Positions 34,150 through 43,368 of a DNA stretch of 62,867 bases are shown here, in pieces. The notes under the pieces were generated by a model that was given only the letters and a program-made list of their open reading frames with translations, ran no database searches and had not been told where the DNA came from. A program made the position numbers and the translations under genes. How positions within the stretch are numbered: position 1 is the stretch's first letter; each line of letters starts with the position of its first letter. The stretch is from an uncultured Mycolicibacterium sp. (GTDB taxonomy: Bacteria; Actinomycetota; Actinomycetes; Mycobacteriales; Mycobacteriaceae), in assembly GCF_937941905.1 (NCBI RefSeq), contig NZ_CALDGS010000171.1:1-62867 (forward strand), in the 5' to 3' direction.

Positions 34150-37040
34150 GCACACACCAGTCGACCACCACCCGGCCGGTGGTGGCCAGGACCATCCGTC
34201 GTTTCGCGGTGCCGATCATCCTCGGCTGGCTGGCGGTCGTCGCCGTCCTGTCGGTCGCCGTGCCCGCGCTGGAGGTGGTCGAACAGCGGCAGGGCATCCC
34301 GCTGAACCCCACCGACGCGCCGTCCTTCCAGGCCGCCGAGCGGATGAACGAGGTGTTCGAGGCCAAGGGCTCCGACGGCGCGGTGATCATCGTGCTGGAG
34401 GGCCAGGAACCGCTCGGCGACCCGGCGTTCCGGTATTACGAAGAGCTGCTGGACAATCTGCGCGCCGATCACCGCCACGTACAGGATCTGCAGGACTTCT
34501 GGGGCGACGAACTCACCCGCGGCGCGGCCCAGAGCTCCGACGGCAGGGCCGCCTACGTCCAGGTCTTCCTCGCCGGCGAGCGGGACGGGGTGTCGGTCAA
34601 CGAGTCGGTGGCCGCGGTCCGCGACATCGTCGCGCGGACCACGCCGCCGCCGGGTGTGCAGGCCTACGTCACCGGGCCGTCGGCGATCGCCGCCGATGTG
34701 AGCGTCAGCGGTAACCGCACGGTCGTGCTGGTCACGGTCGCCAGCATCGCCGTCATCCTGGTGATGCTGCTGTTCATCTACCGCTCGGTGGTCACCACGC
34801 TGCTGCTGCTGGTGGTGGTCGGCGTGCAGTTGCAGGCCGCCCGCGGCGTCGTGGCGCTGCTGGGCATGCACGACCTGGTCGGGCTCACCACCTTCGGGGT
34901 GAACCTGCTGGTGGCGTTGTGCATCGCGGCCGGCACCGACTACGGCGTCTTCTTCTTCGGCCGCTACCAGGAGGCCCGCCAGGCCGGCGAGGACCGGGAG
35001 ACCGCCTACTACACCACGTTCAACGGCACCGCGAAGGTGGTGCTGGCCTCCGGCCTGACCATCGCCGGGGCGATGTACTGCCTGAGCTTCGCCCGGCTGA
35101 AGTTCTTCAGCCTGCTGGCGCTGCCCTGCGCGATCGGCATCGTCGTCGCCATCGCGGTGGCACTGACGCTGTATCCCGCGGTCATCACCGTGGCGAGCCG
35201 GTTCGGCCGGCTCGACCCGAAGCGCACCCTCAACCCGCGCCGCTGGCGGCGCATCGGCACCGCCATCGTGCGCTGGCCGGCCCCCATCCTGTCGGCGACG
35301 GTGGCGGTCACGCTGCTCGGGCTGCTCGCCCTGCCGGGGTTCAAGCCGAGCTACAACGACCAGCTGTACCTGCCCAAGAACATCCCGGCCAACCAGGGCA
35401 TGGAGGCGGTGACCCGGCACTTCCCGAACGGGGTGATGTCCTCGCCGGAGATCCTGATGGTCGAGACCAACCACGATCTGCGCAATCCGGCGGACTTCCT
35501 GGTCATCAACAAGCTCGCCAAGGCCGTGCTCGCCGTGCCCGGGGTGGCCAAGGTGCAGGCGGTCACCCGCCCGGAGGGCAGCCCGATCCCGCACACCACG
35601 ATCCCGTACATGCTGTCGATGCAGCAGGCCGGCCAGCAGCAGTACATGGTGTTCCAGCAGGCCCAGATGGATCAGCTGCTCGAACAGGCCGGGCTGCTCG
35701 AGGAGTCCATCCGGATCATGCGGCACATGCACGGCCTGATGGAGCAGATGGTCGAGGTCATGCACAGCATGACCGACAGCACCCACGAGATGCAGGACAT
35801 CACCGAGGAACTGCGGGACGCCATCGCCGATTTCGACGACTTCTTCCGGCCGATCCGCAACTACTTCCACTGGGAGCAGCACTGCGTCAACATCCCGGTG
35901 TGCTGGGCGCTGCGCAGCATCTTCAACGCCATCGACGAGGTCGACGCCCTCACCGACAGCCTCGACGACCTCGTCGTCAACGTCGACAAGATCGACGCGC
36001 TCATGCCGCAGATCGTCGTCCAGTTCCCCGAGATGATCGCGATCATGGAGTCGATGCGGACGATGATGCTCAGCATGCACGCCACCATGGCGGGCGTCAT
36101 CGGCCAGATGGACGAGGCCAACGTCAATCCGACGGCGATGGGCAAGGCGTTCGACGCCTCCCAGAACGACGACTCGTTCTACATCCCGGCCGAGGTCTTC
36201 GAGAACGAGGACTTCAAGCGGATCATCGACATCTTCATCTCGCCGGACGGCAAGTCGGTGCGAATGTTCGTGACGCTCAAGGACGATCCGGCCTCCCCCG
36301 AGGGCATCGACCGGGTCGACGCCATCCGCACCGCCGCCGAGGAGGCGCTCAAGGGCACCCCGCTGGAGGGGTCGCAGATCTTTCTGACCGGCACCGCCGC
36401 GATGACCAAGGACATCGTGGTGGGCTCGCGGTTCGACCTGCTCATCGCCGTGGTCTCGGCGATCTGCCTGATCTTCATCGTCATGCTGATCATGACCCGC
36501 AGCTTCGTGGCCGCGCTGATCATCGTCGGCACCGTGCTGGTGTCGCTGGGCGCGGCGTTCGGGGTGTCGGTGTTCGTCTGGCAGTACGTGCTGGGCACCC
36601 CGATCCACTGGGCGGTGCTGGTGATGACGGTGATCGTGCTGCTGGCGGTGGGCTCGGACTACAACCTGCTGCTGGTCGCCCGGATCAAGGACGAGCTGGG
36701 TGCGGGCATCAACACCGGCATCATCCGCGCCATGGGCGGCACCGGAAAGGTCGTCACCACGGCGGGTCTGGTGTTCGCCGCCACGATGGGCTCGATGGTG
36801 ATCAGCGACCTGCTGTCCATCGGCCAGATGGGCACCACGATCGGGCTCGGGCTGCTGTTCGACACGCTGGTGGTGCGGGCCTTCATGACCCCGTCGGTGG
36901 CCGCCCTGCTGGGCCGCTGGTTCTGGTGGCCGCAACAGGTTCACCCGCGGCCGGTGGGCGCGCAGTACCGCGCGGGGGCACGCCCGCTGGTCCGCGCCCT
37001 GCTGCAGAACCCCGGGGAGGGCCGTGCACCCGGCCAGTGA
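34146..37040 (+). CDS. mmpL4a: MmpL-family lipid exporter 1 (MmpL4a-like)
   Basis: A 964-residue RND transporter with 12 predicted helices: one at the start, a periplasmic loop, a block of five (IAVILVMLLFIYRSVV onward), a large second loop with predicted helical hairpin (about residues 480-640, Met-rich), and a last block of six. The proton-relay GTDYGVFFFGRY and GSDYNLLLVARI segments are intact. It should move the lipid or glycopeptidolipid across the membrane with MmpS and MmpL 2. Translation is coupled to mmpS. The C terminus is short. Confidence 0.93.
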   Translation: MSTHQSTTTRPVVARTIRRFAVPIILGWLAVVAVLSVAVPALEVVEQRQGIPLNPTDAPSFQAAERMNEVFEAKGSDGAVIIVLEGQEPLGDPAFRYYEELLDNLRADHRHVQDLQDFWGDELTRGAAQSSDGRAAYVQVFLAGERDGVSVNESVAAVRDIVARTTPPPGVQAYVTGPSAIAADVSVSGNRTVVLVTVASIAVILVMLLFIYRSVVTTLLLLVVVGVQLQAARGVVALLGMHDLVGLTTFGVNLLVALCIAAGTDYGVFFFGRYQEARQAGEDRETAYYTTFNGTAKVVLASGLTIAGAMYCLSFARLKFFSLLALPCAIGIVVAIAVALTLYPAVITVASRFGRLDPKRTLNPRRWRRIGTAIVRWPAPILSATVAVTLLGLLALPGFKPSYNDQLYLPKNIPANQGMEAVTRHFPNGVMSSPEILMVETNHDLRNPADFLVINKLAKAVLAVPGVAKVQAVTRPEGSPIPHTTIPYMLSMQQAGQQQYMVFQQAQMDQLLEQAGLLEESIRIMRHMHGLMEQMVEVMHSMTDSTHEMQDITEELRDAIADFDDFFRPIRNYFHWEQHCVNIPVCWALRSIFNAIDEVDALTDSLDDLVVNVDKIDALMPQIVVQFPEMIAIMESMRTMMLSMHATMAGVIGQMDEANVNPTAMGKAFDASQNDDSFYIPAEVFENEDFKRIIDIFISPDGKSVRMFVTLKDDPASPEGIDRVDAIRTAAEEALKGTPLEGSQIFLTGTAAMTKDIVVGSRFDLLIAVVSAICLIFIVMLIMTRSFVAALIIVGTVLVSLGAAFGVSVFVWQYVLGTPIHWAVLVMTVIVLLAVGSDYNLLLVARIKDELGAGINTGIIRAMGGTGKVVTTAGLVFAATMGSMVISDLLSIGQMGTTIGLGLLFDTLVVRAFMTPSVAALLGRWFWWPQQVHPRPVGAQYRAGARPLVRALLQNPGEGRAPGQ
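34948..35017 (+). repeat. 70-bp exact repeat shared by the two mmpL genes (copy 1)
   Basis: Bases 34948-35017 are identical to 37829-37898. The repeat codes the FFFGRYQEARQAGEDRETAY region after the first proton-relay helix. The sequence around it differs between the genes at many third positions, so a perfect 70-bp run is notable. Confidence 0.85.
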
Positions 37041-39921
37041 CGCCGACCGCCACCCGCCCGTCGTCGCCCGGCTGATCCGCGCGCTCGCGCTGCCGGTCGT
37101 GCTGGGCTGGGTGGCGCTCACCCTGCTGGTCACCTTCGCCGTGCCCTCGCTGGAGCGGGTGAGCCGGGAACAGGCCGTGCCGATGAGCCCGCGCGACGCC
37201 CCGTCGGTGGCCGCGATGATCCGGATGGGCCAGGCCTTCGGCGAATCCGACTCGGACAGCACGGCGATGGTGGTGCTGGAGTCGGACCGCCCACTCGACG
37301 ACGAGGCCCGCGACTACTACGCGCGACTGGTCACCGAGTTCCGCGCCGACCCGGAGCACATCCAGCACGTGCAGGACCTGTGGGGCGACCGCCTCACCGC
37401 CGGCGGCGCGCAGAGTCCGGACGGGCTGGCCGCCTATGTGCAGCTGAACCTGTCCGGCGACCAGGGCACCCCGCAGTCGCAGGAGTCGGCGCGGGCGGTA
37501 CGCGAGATCGTCGACCGCAACCCGCCCCCGCCCGGGTTGCACGTCTACGTCACCGGGGCGACCGCGCTCATCGGGGACATGACCGAATCCGGTGAGCGGT
37601 CCGTACTGAAGCTCACCCTGATCGGCGCCCTGATCATCTTCGTCGTCCTGATGCTCGTCTACCGCTCGGTGGTGACGGTCATCTGCCTACTGGCGACGGT
37701 GGGCGTGGAGGTGTTCGCCGCCCGCGGGATCGTCGCCTTCATCGGCGATCACGACCTGGTGCAGCTGTCGACCTTCTCGGTCAACCTGCTGGTGGCGCTG
37801 GCGATGGCGGCCGGCACCGACTACGGCATCTTCTTCTTCGGCCGCTACCAGGAGGCCCGCCAGGCCGGCGAGGACCGGGAGACCGCCTACTACACCACCT
37901 TCCGCAGCGTCGCCCCGGTGGTACTGGGCTCCGGGATGACGATCGCCGGCGCGCTGCTGTGCCTGAGCTTCACCCGGATGCCGATCTTCCAGACCGTCGG
38001 CGTGCCATGCGCGGTCGGCATGCTCGTCGCGGTGGCGGTCGCCCTCACCCTGGTCCCCGCGGTGCTGGCGATCGGCGGGCGGTTCGGGCGGTTCGATCCG
38101 ACACGGGTGATCGGCACCCGGCGCTGGCGCCGGATCGGCACCGCGATCGTGCGCTGGCCCGCCCCGATCCTGGCCACCACGCTGGCGCTCACCCTGATCG
38201 GGCTGATCGCGCTGCCGGGGTACCGCACCAGCTACGACGACCGCCGCTACATCCCCGACGATCTGCCCGCCAACGAGGGATTCGCCGCCGCGGACCGGCA
38301 TTTCCCGCAGGCGCGGCTGATGCCGGACATCCTGATGATCGAGAGCGACCACGACCTGCGCAACCCGGAGGACTTCCTGGTGTTGCACAAGCTCGCCAAG
38401 GCGGTCTTCGGCGTGCCGGGCGTGTCCCGGGTGCAGGCCATCACCCGGCCCGAGGGCACCCCGATCGAGCGGACCTCGATCCCGTTCCTGATCAGTCTGC
38501 AGAACGCGGGCCAGGTGCAGATGCTCAAGCACATGAAGGCCCGCATCGACGACATGCTCAAGCAGGTCGAGCTGATGAACCGTCAGATCGCGCTGGCCAA
38601 GCGGATGTACGAGCTGCAGCGCGAGATGACCGACATCACCCGGGACTCGTTCCGGGTCACCCGGGAGATGTCGGTGGCCATCGAGGACATCCGGGACCAC
38701 ATCGCCGATTTCGACGACTTCTTCCGCCCGATCCGCAACTACTTCCACTGGGAGCAGCACTGCTACAACATCCCGTTGTGCTGGGCGTTCCGCAGCATCT
38801 TCGACGCGCTGGACAACATCGACGTCATGACCGACGCGATGCAGGACATGCTGGTCGACCTCGACCGGATGGACGTCCTGCTGCCGCAGCTGCTCGAACC
38901 GATGCCCCAGATGATCGAGATCATGACGAAGATGCGGGACATGCTGCTGAAGACCCACAGCACGCTGTCCGGGGTCTTCGAGGTGCTCGACGAGTCCAAT
39001 GAGGACGCCACCGCGATGGGGCAGGCGTTCGACGCCGCCAACAACGACGACTCGTTCTATCTGCCGCCGGAGGTGTTCGACAATCCCGACTTCCGGCGGG
39101 CGATGGACGCCTTCCTGTCCCCCGACGGCAAGGCGGCGCGATTCATCATCTCGCACAAGGGCGATCCGGGTTCGCCGGAGGCGCTGGCCAACATCGACCG
39201 GATCCGGTCGGCCGCCGAGGAGGCGCTCAAGGCCACCCCGCTGCAGGGCGCGAAGGTCTCGATCGGCGGCAGCGCCTCGACGTTCCTGGACCTGCGGGAG
39301 GGATCCAAGTACGACCTCTACATCGCCGCGGTGAGCGCGCTGTGCCTGATCTTCATCATCATGCTGGTGCTCACCCGCAGCATCATCGCCGCGATGGTCA
39401 TCGTGGGGACGGTGACGCTGTCGCTCGGGGCGTCCTTCGGTCTGGCCGTACTGATCTGGCAGTACATCCTCGGCATCGAGCTGCACTGGATGGTGCTGCC
39501 GATGGCGGTCATCGTGCTGCTCGGCGTGGGCTCGGACTACAACCTGCTGCTGGTGGCCCGGATGAAGGAGGAGATCCACCCGGCCGGCCCCGGCGCCGTG
39601 CACCCGGGCATCAACACCGCGATCATCCGGGCGATGGGCGGCAGCGGCAAGGTGGTGACCAACGCCGGGCTGGTGTTCGCCGCCACCATGGCGGCGATGG
39701 CGTTCAGCGACCTGCTCATCATCGGCCAGGTCGGCACCACCATCGCGCTCGGCCTGATGGTGGACACCCTGGTGGTGCGCGCCTTCATGACGCCGTCCAT
39801 CGCCGCGCTGCTGGGCCGCTGGTTCTGGTGGCCGCAGGTGATCCGCCGCCGTCCCGGCAACCGGGTGGTGCGGGCGGTGCAGGCTCGCCAAGCGCTGCTC
39901 GCCGGTACCCCGGCGCCGTGA
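37024..39921 (+). CDS. mmpL4b: MmpL-family lipid exporter 2 (MmpL4b-like)
   Basis: A 965-residue partner of MmpL 1 with the same layout (GTDYGIFFFGRY and GSDYNLLLVARM relays, coiled second loop). The GTG start lies 17 bp inside the end of MmpL 1. GPL export in M. smegmatis needs both copies, so a joint function is expected. Short patches are nearly identical in DNA to MmpL 1, including one exact 70-bp run. Confidence 0.93.
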   Translation: MHPASDADRHPPVVARLIRALALPVVLGWVALTLLVTFAVPSLERVSREQAVPMSPRDAPSVAAMIRMGQAFGESDSDSTAMVVLESDRPLDDEARDYYARLVTEFRADPEHIQHVQDLWGDRLTAGGAQSPDGLAAYVQLNLSGDQGTPQSQESARAVREIVDRNPPPPGLHVYVTGATALIGDMTESGERSVLKLTLIGALIIFVVLMLVYRSVVTVICLLATVGVEVFAARGIVAFIGDHDLVQLSTFSVNLLVALAMAAGTDYGIFFFGRYQEARQAGEDRETAYYTTFRSVAPVVLGSGMTIAGALLCLSFTRMPIFQTVGVPCAVGMLVAVAVALTLVPAVLAIGGRFGRFDPTRVIGTRRWRRIGTAIVRWPAPILATTLALTLIGLIALPGYRTSYDDRRYIPDDLPANEGFAAADRHFPQARLMPDILMIESDHDLRNPEDFLVLHKLAKAVFGVPGVSRVQAITRPEGTPIERTSIPFLISLQNAGQVQMLKHMKARIDDMLKQVELMNRQIALAKRMYELQREMTDITRDSFRVTREMSVAIEDIRDHIADFDDFFRPIRNYFHWEQHCYNIPLCWAFRSIFDALDNIDVMTDAMQDMLVDLDRMDVLLPQLLEPMPQMIEIMTKMRDMLLKTHSTLSGVFEVLDESNEDATAMGQAFDAANNDDSFYLPPEVFDNPDFRRAMDAFLSPDGKAARFIISHKGDPGSPEALANIDRIRSAAEEALKATPLQGAKVSIGGSASTFLDLREGSKYDLYIAAVSALCLIFIIMLVLTRSIIAAMVIVGTVTLSLGASFGLAVLIWQYILGIELHWMVLPMAVIVLLGVGSDYNLLLVARMKEEIHPAGPGAVHPGINTAIIRAMGGSGKVVTNAGLVFAATMAAMAFSDLLIIGQVGTTIALGLMVDTLVVRAFMTPSIAALLGRWFWWPQVIRRRPGNRVVRAVQARQALLAGTPAP
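37829..37898 (+). repeat. 70-bp exact repeat shared by the two mmpL genes (copy 2)
   Basis: Second copy of the run at 34948-35017, in the same codon phase and direction, 2881 bp away. Another near-identical patch follows later (35824-35886 against 38700-38762). Confidence 0.85.
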
Positions 39922-39955
39922 CACGGAGATCCGTTCCGTCGCCACGAACCACACC

Positions 39956-39969
39956 TGTAACGCGTTTCA
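39956..39969. promoter_or_regulatory. TetR-type operator-like site upstream of the secreted-protein gene
   Basis: TGTAACGCGTTTCA fits TNNAACNNGTTNNA exactly and shares GTAACGCGTT with the mbtH upstream region. It lies in the 214-bp gap 39922-40135, whose centre (39990-40060) is AT-rich and likely carries the promoter. Nothing else is recognised in the gap. Confidence 0.4.
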
Positions 39970-40135
39970 GTTTTGCCCGCGCCCGGCGGAATCAGTTAAG
40001 CAAATCGCTTATCCCGCCTCCGACCTTCGGTTTATTTTCCGCAAAGTCAATTTATGCTCCGAAATCCTTCACGACCTGTCCTACCTCGCGGTATCGTCTC
40101 GCACGAGCAATGTCCGGTACGCACCAAGGGTTTTG

Positions 40136-41401
40136 ATGAGGCGCATTTCAGCGAAGAAGAGCAGTGCACTGCTGAGCACCGTGGCCGTGTCCACCACACT
40201 GGCCACCGGAGCACTCCATGTCGCACCGCCGGCCGACGCCACCTGTATCTCGGTGTTCGGGTTGAACAACGGCAATGGATGCGTGAGCAACACGACCTCG
40301 ATCGCCATCGCGATCGGCCCTGGCGCGGTGGCGGACGCCTCCAGCGCGTTCTTCGGCACCGCACTGGCCTTCGGCGCCGGCGCCCACGCGACCACGGCGC
40401 TGAGCGCCTTCACCAACGTCGTGGCCTGGGGCGTGAACGCCACTGCGAGCACGATGTTCTCGATCCTGAGCTGGGTGCTGCAGACCGGGCCCGGCGACGC
40501 CATGGCGGTCGGCGGGCCGAACTTCGTCTTCAACATCACCTCCGGCGGCGGCCAGCAGACGGCCGGCGCGGTCGGGATCGGCAACCTCGTCACGCAGTTC
40601 GGCCCGGGCGCCTCCAACGCGATCGGCCTGGCCAACCTCATCTTCGGGTTCACCCCGTGGGGCGACGGGAACCAGCGGACCGAGTCCGGCCTGGTCGGGT
40701 CGGTGGCCCTGAACCTGTTCGGCAACAGCTACGCCGCCGCACAGGGCTTCTTCAACCTGGTGGTGGACATCTTCAACTACCGGCTGTGGCCGTTCGAGCC
40801 GTTCGTGCAGATCATCCGGGGCATCGAATGGGTGGTGACGAGCATCCTGCGGTTCTTCGGCATCCTGCCGCCGCTGCCGCAGCCCGAGTCGTCCGGCGCG
40901 GTCGTCACCGACCCCGAGGCCGATCCCGCCGCCGAATCGCTCGACGACACCGGCGAACACCCGAATCCGTTGAACGCCCGCATCGCCGGGCCGTCGGACG
41001 GCGAGCAGGCCGCGATCGTCGATGTGAGCCTCACCGAGCCCGGCCAGACCGTCACCGAGCCGGTCACCGAGCCCGAGCCGGAACCCGATCCGAGCGACAC
41101 CGAGCCCGTCGACCCCACGGTGGCGCAGCAGACCGCTCCCGGTGCCGCCGGGCAGGACGCCGCGCCGCAGGACGGTTCGCTCGAGGACGTCGAAGCGCCG
41201 GCCGAGGACGGCTCGGGCTCCGACGGTGACGACACCGCCTCGGCGGCGCGGGAGCGCAGCGTCCTGTCCGTGCGCGGCGGGGCGACCAAGGTCGGCGCGG
41301 CCGGCGCGGCGCGGTTCGCCGAGCGCGTCGGCGCCGCCATCGGCGCCAAGGCGCAGGACCGGAACGCCGGTGGCCCCGGCGCCGACGGCGCCACCGACTG
41401 A
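40136..41401 (+). CDS. Secreted protein of unknown function with acidic/proline-rich tail
   Basis: A 421-residue protein. The N terminus has a basic start, a hydrophobic stretch and a likely signal peptidase site near PADA-TC (residues 31-35). The middle is Gly/Ala/Asn-rich and hydrophobic (repeated FGxGA, TxFGxGAS patterns). The final 170 residues are rich in Glu, Asp, Pro, Ser and Ala. I do not recognise the family with certainty; similar proteins are found near mycobacterial GPL genes. ATG 40136 is chosen over the TTG one codon upstream. It sits between mmpL and rml genes in the same direction and may be a surface factor for the lipid. Confidence 0.65.
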   Translation: MRRISAKKSSALLSTVAVSTTLATGALHVAPPADATCISVFGLNNGNGCVSNTTSIAIAIGPGAVADASSAFFGTALAFGAGAHATTALSAFTNVVAWGVNATASTMFSILSWVLQTGPGDAMAVGGPNFVFNITSGGGQQTAGAVGIGNLVTQFGPGASNAIGLANLIFGFTPWGDGNQRTESGLVGSVALNLFGNSYAAAQGFFNLVVDIFNYRLWPFEPFVQIIRGIEWVVTSILRFFGILPPLPQPESSGAVVTDPEADPAAESLDDTGEHPNPLNARIAGPSDGEQAAIVDVSLTEPGQTVTEPVTEPEPEPDPSDTEPVDPTVAQQTAPGAAGQDAAPQDGSLEDVEAPAEDGSGSDGDDTASAARERSVLSVRGGATKVGAAGAARFAERVGAAIGAKAQDRNAGGPGADGATD

Positions 41402-41485
41402 CCCGGGGGCGGGCGTGGCCACCGACCGAATGCCCAGCCGGCAACGGAGTTCCGGCCCATCCCGGGTGGTGGGGGTGGTGCTGCG

Positions 41486-42355
41486 ATGAAGGGGATCATC
41501 CTGGCCGGGGGCTCGGGCACCCGGCTGCACCCGATCACCCTCGGGGTGTCCAAGCAGCTGATCCCGGTCTACGACAAGCCGATGGTGTACTACCCGCTGT
41601 CCACCCTGATGCTGGCGGGTATCCGGGACATCCTGGTGATCACCACCCCGCACGACGCCGACGCCTTCGCCCGGCTGCTCGGCGACGGGTCGGCCTTCGG
41701 TATCTCGATCAGCTTCGCCCAGCAGCCGTCGCCGGACGGGCTGGCCCAGGCCTTCACCATCGGTGCGGACTTCATCGGCTCGGACCGGGTCGCCCTCATC
41801 CTCGGCGACAACCTGCTCTACGGCCCCGGCCTGGGCAACCAGTTGCGGCGCTTCGAGAACATCGACGGCGGCGCGGTATTCGCCTACTGGGTGAGCGACC
41901 CCACGGCCTACGGCGTGGTCGAGTTCGACGCCGACGGCCGGGTGGTGTCACTGGAGGAGAAGCCCAAGCAGCCCAGGAGCAACTACGCGGTGCCGGGGCT
42001 GTACTTCTACGACAACGACGTGGTGGCCATCGCCCGCGAATTGTCCCCGAGTGACCGCGGCGAGTACGAGATCACCGACGTCAACCGCGTCTATCTGGAA
42101 CAGGGCCGGCTGCGGGTGGAGGTGCTGCCCCGCGGCACCGCCTGGCTCGACACCGGCACCTTCGACCAGATGACCGACGCCGCCGAGTTCGTGCGCACCA
42201 TGGAGCGCCGGACCGGGCTGAAGATCGGCGTGCCCGAGGAGATCGCCTGGCGGCAGGGTTTTCTCACCGACGACGAGCTGTACGATCGCGCCACCCGGCT
42301 GATCAAGTCCGGTTACGGTAGGTACCTGCTGGAGCTGCTGGAGAGGGGCGCGTAG
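41486..42355 (+). CDS. rmlA: Glucose-1-phosphate thymidylyltransferase
   Basis: A 289-residue enzyme making dTDP-glucose. It has GGSGTRLHPIT (nucleotide loop), KQLIPVYDKPM, LGDNLLYG, EEKPKQPRS and TAWLDTGT. The length and motifs are those of RmlA. It starts the rhamnose operon; the stop codon shares one base with the rmlB GTG, so the three genes are co-translated. A second rml set elsewhere in the genome is likely because rhamnose is essential for the mycobacterial cell wall. Confidence 0.95.
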   Translation: MKGIILAGGSGTRLHPITLGVSKQLIPVYDKPMVYYPLSTLMLAGIRDILVITTPHDADAFARLLGDGSAFGISISFAQQPSPDGLAQAFTIGADFIGSDRVALILGDNLLYGPGLGNQLRRFENIDGGAVFAYWVSDPTAYGVVEFDADGRVVSLEEKPKQPRSNYAVPGLYFYDNDVVAIARELSPSDRGEYEITDVNRVYLEQGRLRVEVLPRGTAWLDTGTFDQMTDAAEFVRTMERRTGLKIGVPEEIAWRQGFLTDDELYDRATRLIKSGYGRYLLELLERGA

Positions 42356-43353
42356 TGGCGCGGATTCTGGTCACCGGTGGCGCGGGCTTCATCGGGTCCA
42401 ACTTCGTCCGCCACCTCGTCGAGCACACCGACCACCACATCACCGTGCTCGACAAACTCACCTACGCGGGCAATCTGGCCTCCCTCGACGGCATACCGGC
42501 CCACCGGTTCAGCTTCGTGCGCGGCGATGTCGTCGACGCCGAGCTGGTCGACGCGCTGGTCGCCGACAGCGACGCGGTGGTGCACTTCGCCGCCGAGTCG
42601 CACAACGACCAGTCGCTGCACACCCCGGACCCGTTCGTGCAGACCAATGTCGTGGGCACCTTCACCGTGCTGGAGGCGGTGCGCCGGCACGGCACCCGGC
42701 TGCACCACGTCTCCACCGACGAGGTCTACGGCGATCTGGCCCTCGACGATCCCGCCCGGTTCACCGAGTCCAGCCCGTACCACCCGTCGAGCCCGTACTC
42801 GGCGACCAAGGCCGGCAGCGACATGCTGGTGCGCGCCTGGGTGCGGTCTTACGGGGTGGCCGCCACCATCTCGAACTGCTCCAACAACTACGGCCCGTAC
42901 CAGCACGTGGAGAAGTTCATCCCGCGCCAGATCACCAACATCCTGCGGGGCATCCGCCCCAAGCTGTACGGCGACGGCCGGCACGTGCGGGACTGGATCC
43001 ACGTCGACGACCACTCCGCGGCGGTACTGCTGATCCTGGAACACGGCCGGATCGGCGAGACCTATCTCATCGGCGCCGACGGCGAACGGGACAACCGCAG
43101 CGTGATCGAACTGATCCTGACCATGATGGGCCGGGATCCCCGGGACTACGACACCGTGGCCGACCGCAGCGGCCACGATAGGCGTTACGCGATCGACGCC
43201 ACCAAGATCCGCGAGGAGCTCGGGTGGACACCGCGCTACCGCGACTTCCGCAAGGGACTGGCCGTGACGATCGACTGGTACCGCGAGAACGAGGACTGGT
43301 GGGCCCCGGCCAAACAGGCCACCGAAGCGTTCTACGCCCGGCTCGGGCAGTGA
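42355..43353 (+). CDS. rmlB: dTDP-glucose 4,6-dehydratase
   Basis: A 332-residue SDR enzyme converting dTDP-glucose to dTDP-4-keto-6-deoxyglucose. It has GGAGFIGSNFV, HFAAESHNDQS, the STDEVYGDL catalytic segment, and Tyr148/Lys152 in YSATK, with SNNYGPYQ and the terminal DWYREN. Spacing to the next gene is 15 bp. Confidence 0.95.
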   Translation: MARILVTGGAGFIGSNFVRHLVEHTDHHITVLDKLTYAGNLASLDGIPAHRFSFVRGDVVDAELVDALVADSDAVVHFAAESHNDQSLHTPDPFVQTNVVGTFTVLEAVRRHGTRLHHVSTDEVYGDLALDDPARFTESSPYHPSSPYSATKAGSDMLVRAWVRSYGVAATISNCSNNYGPYQHVEKFIPRQITNILRGIRPKLYGDGRHVRDWIHVDDHSAAVLLILEHGRIGETYLIGADGERDNRSVIELILTMMGRDPRDYDTVADRSGHDRRYAIDATKIREELGWTPRYRDFRKGLAVTIDWYRENEDWWAPAKQATEAFYARLGQ

Positions 43354-43368
43354 CGGGAGACCGCTGAG

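Noticed and set aside
34104..37262. A 1052-codon minus-strand frame over mmpL
   Set aside because: The plus strand codes an unmistakable MmpL; the minus product is a His/Asp/Arg-rich shadow.
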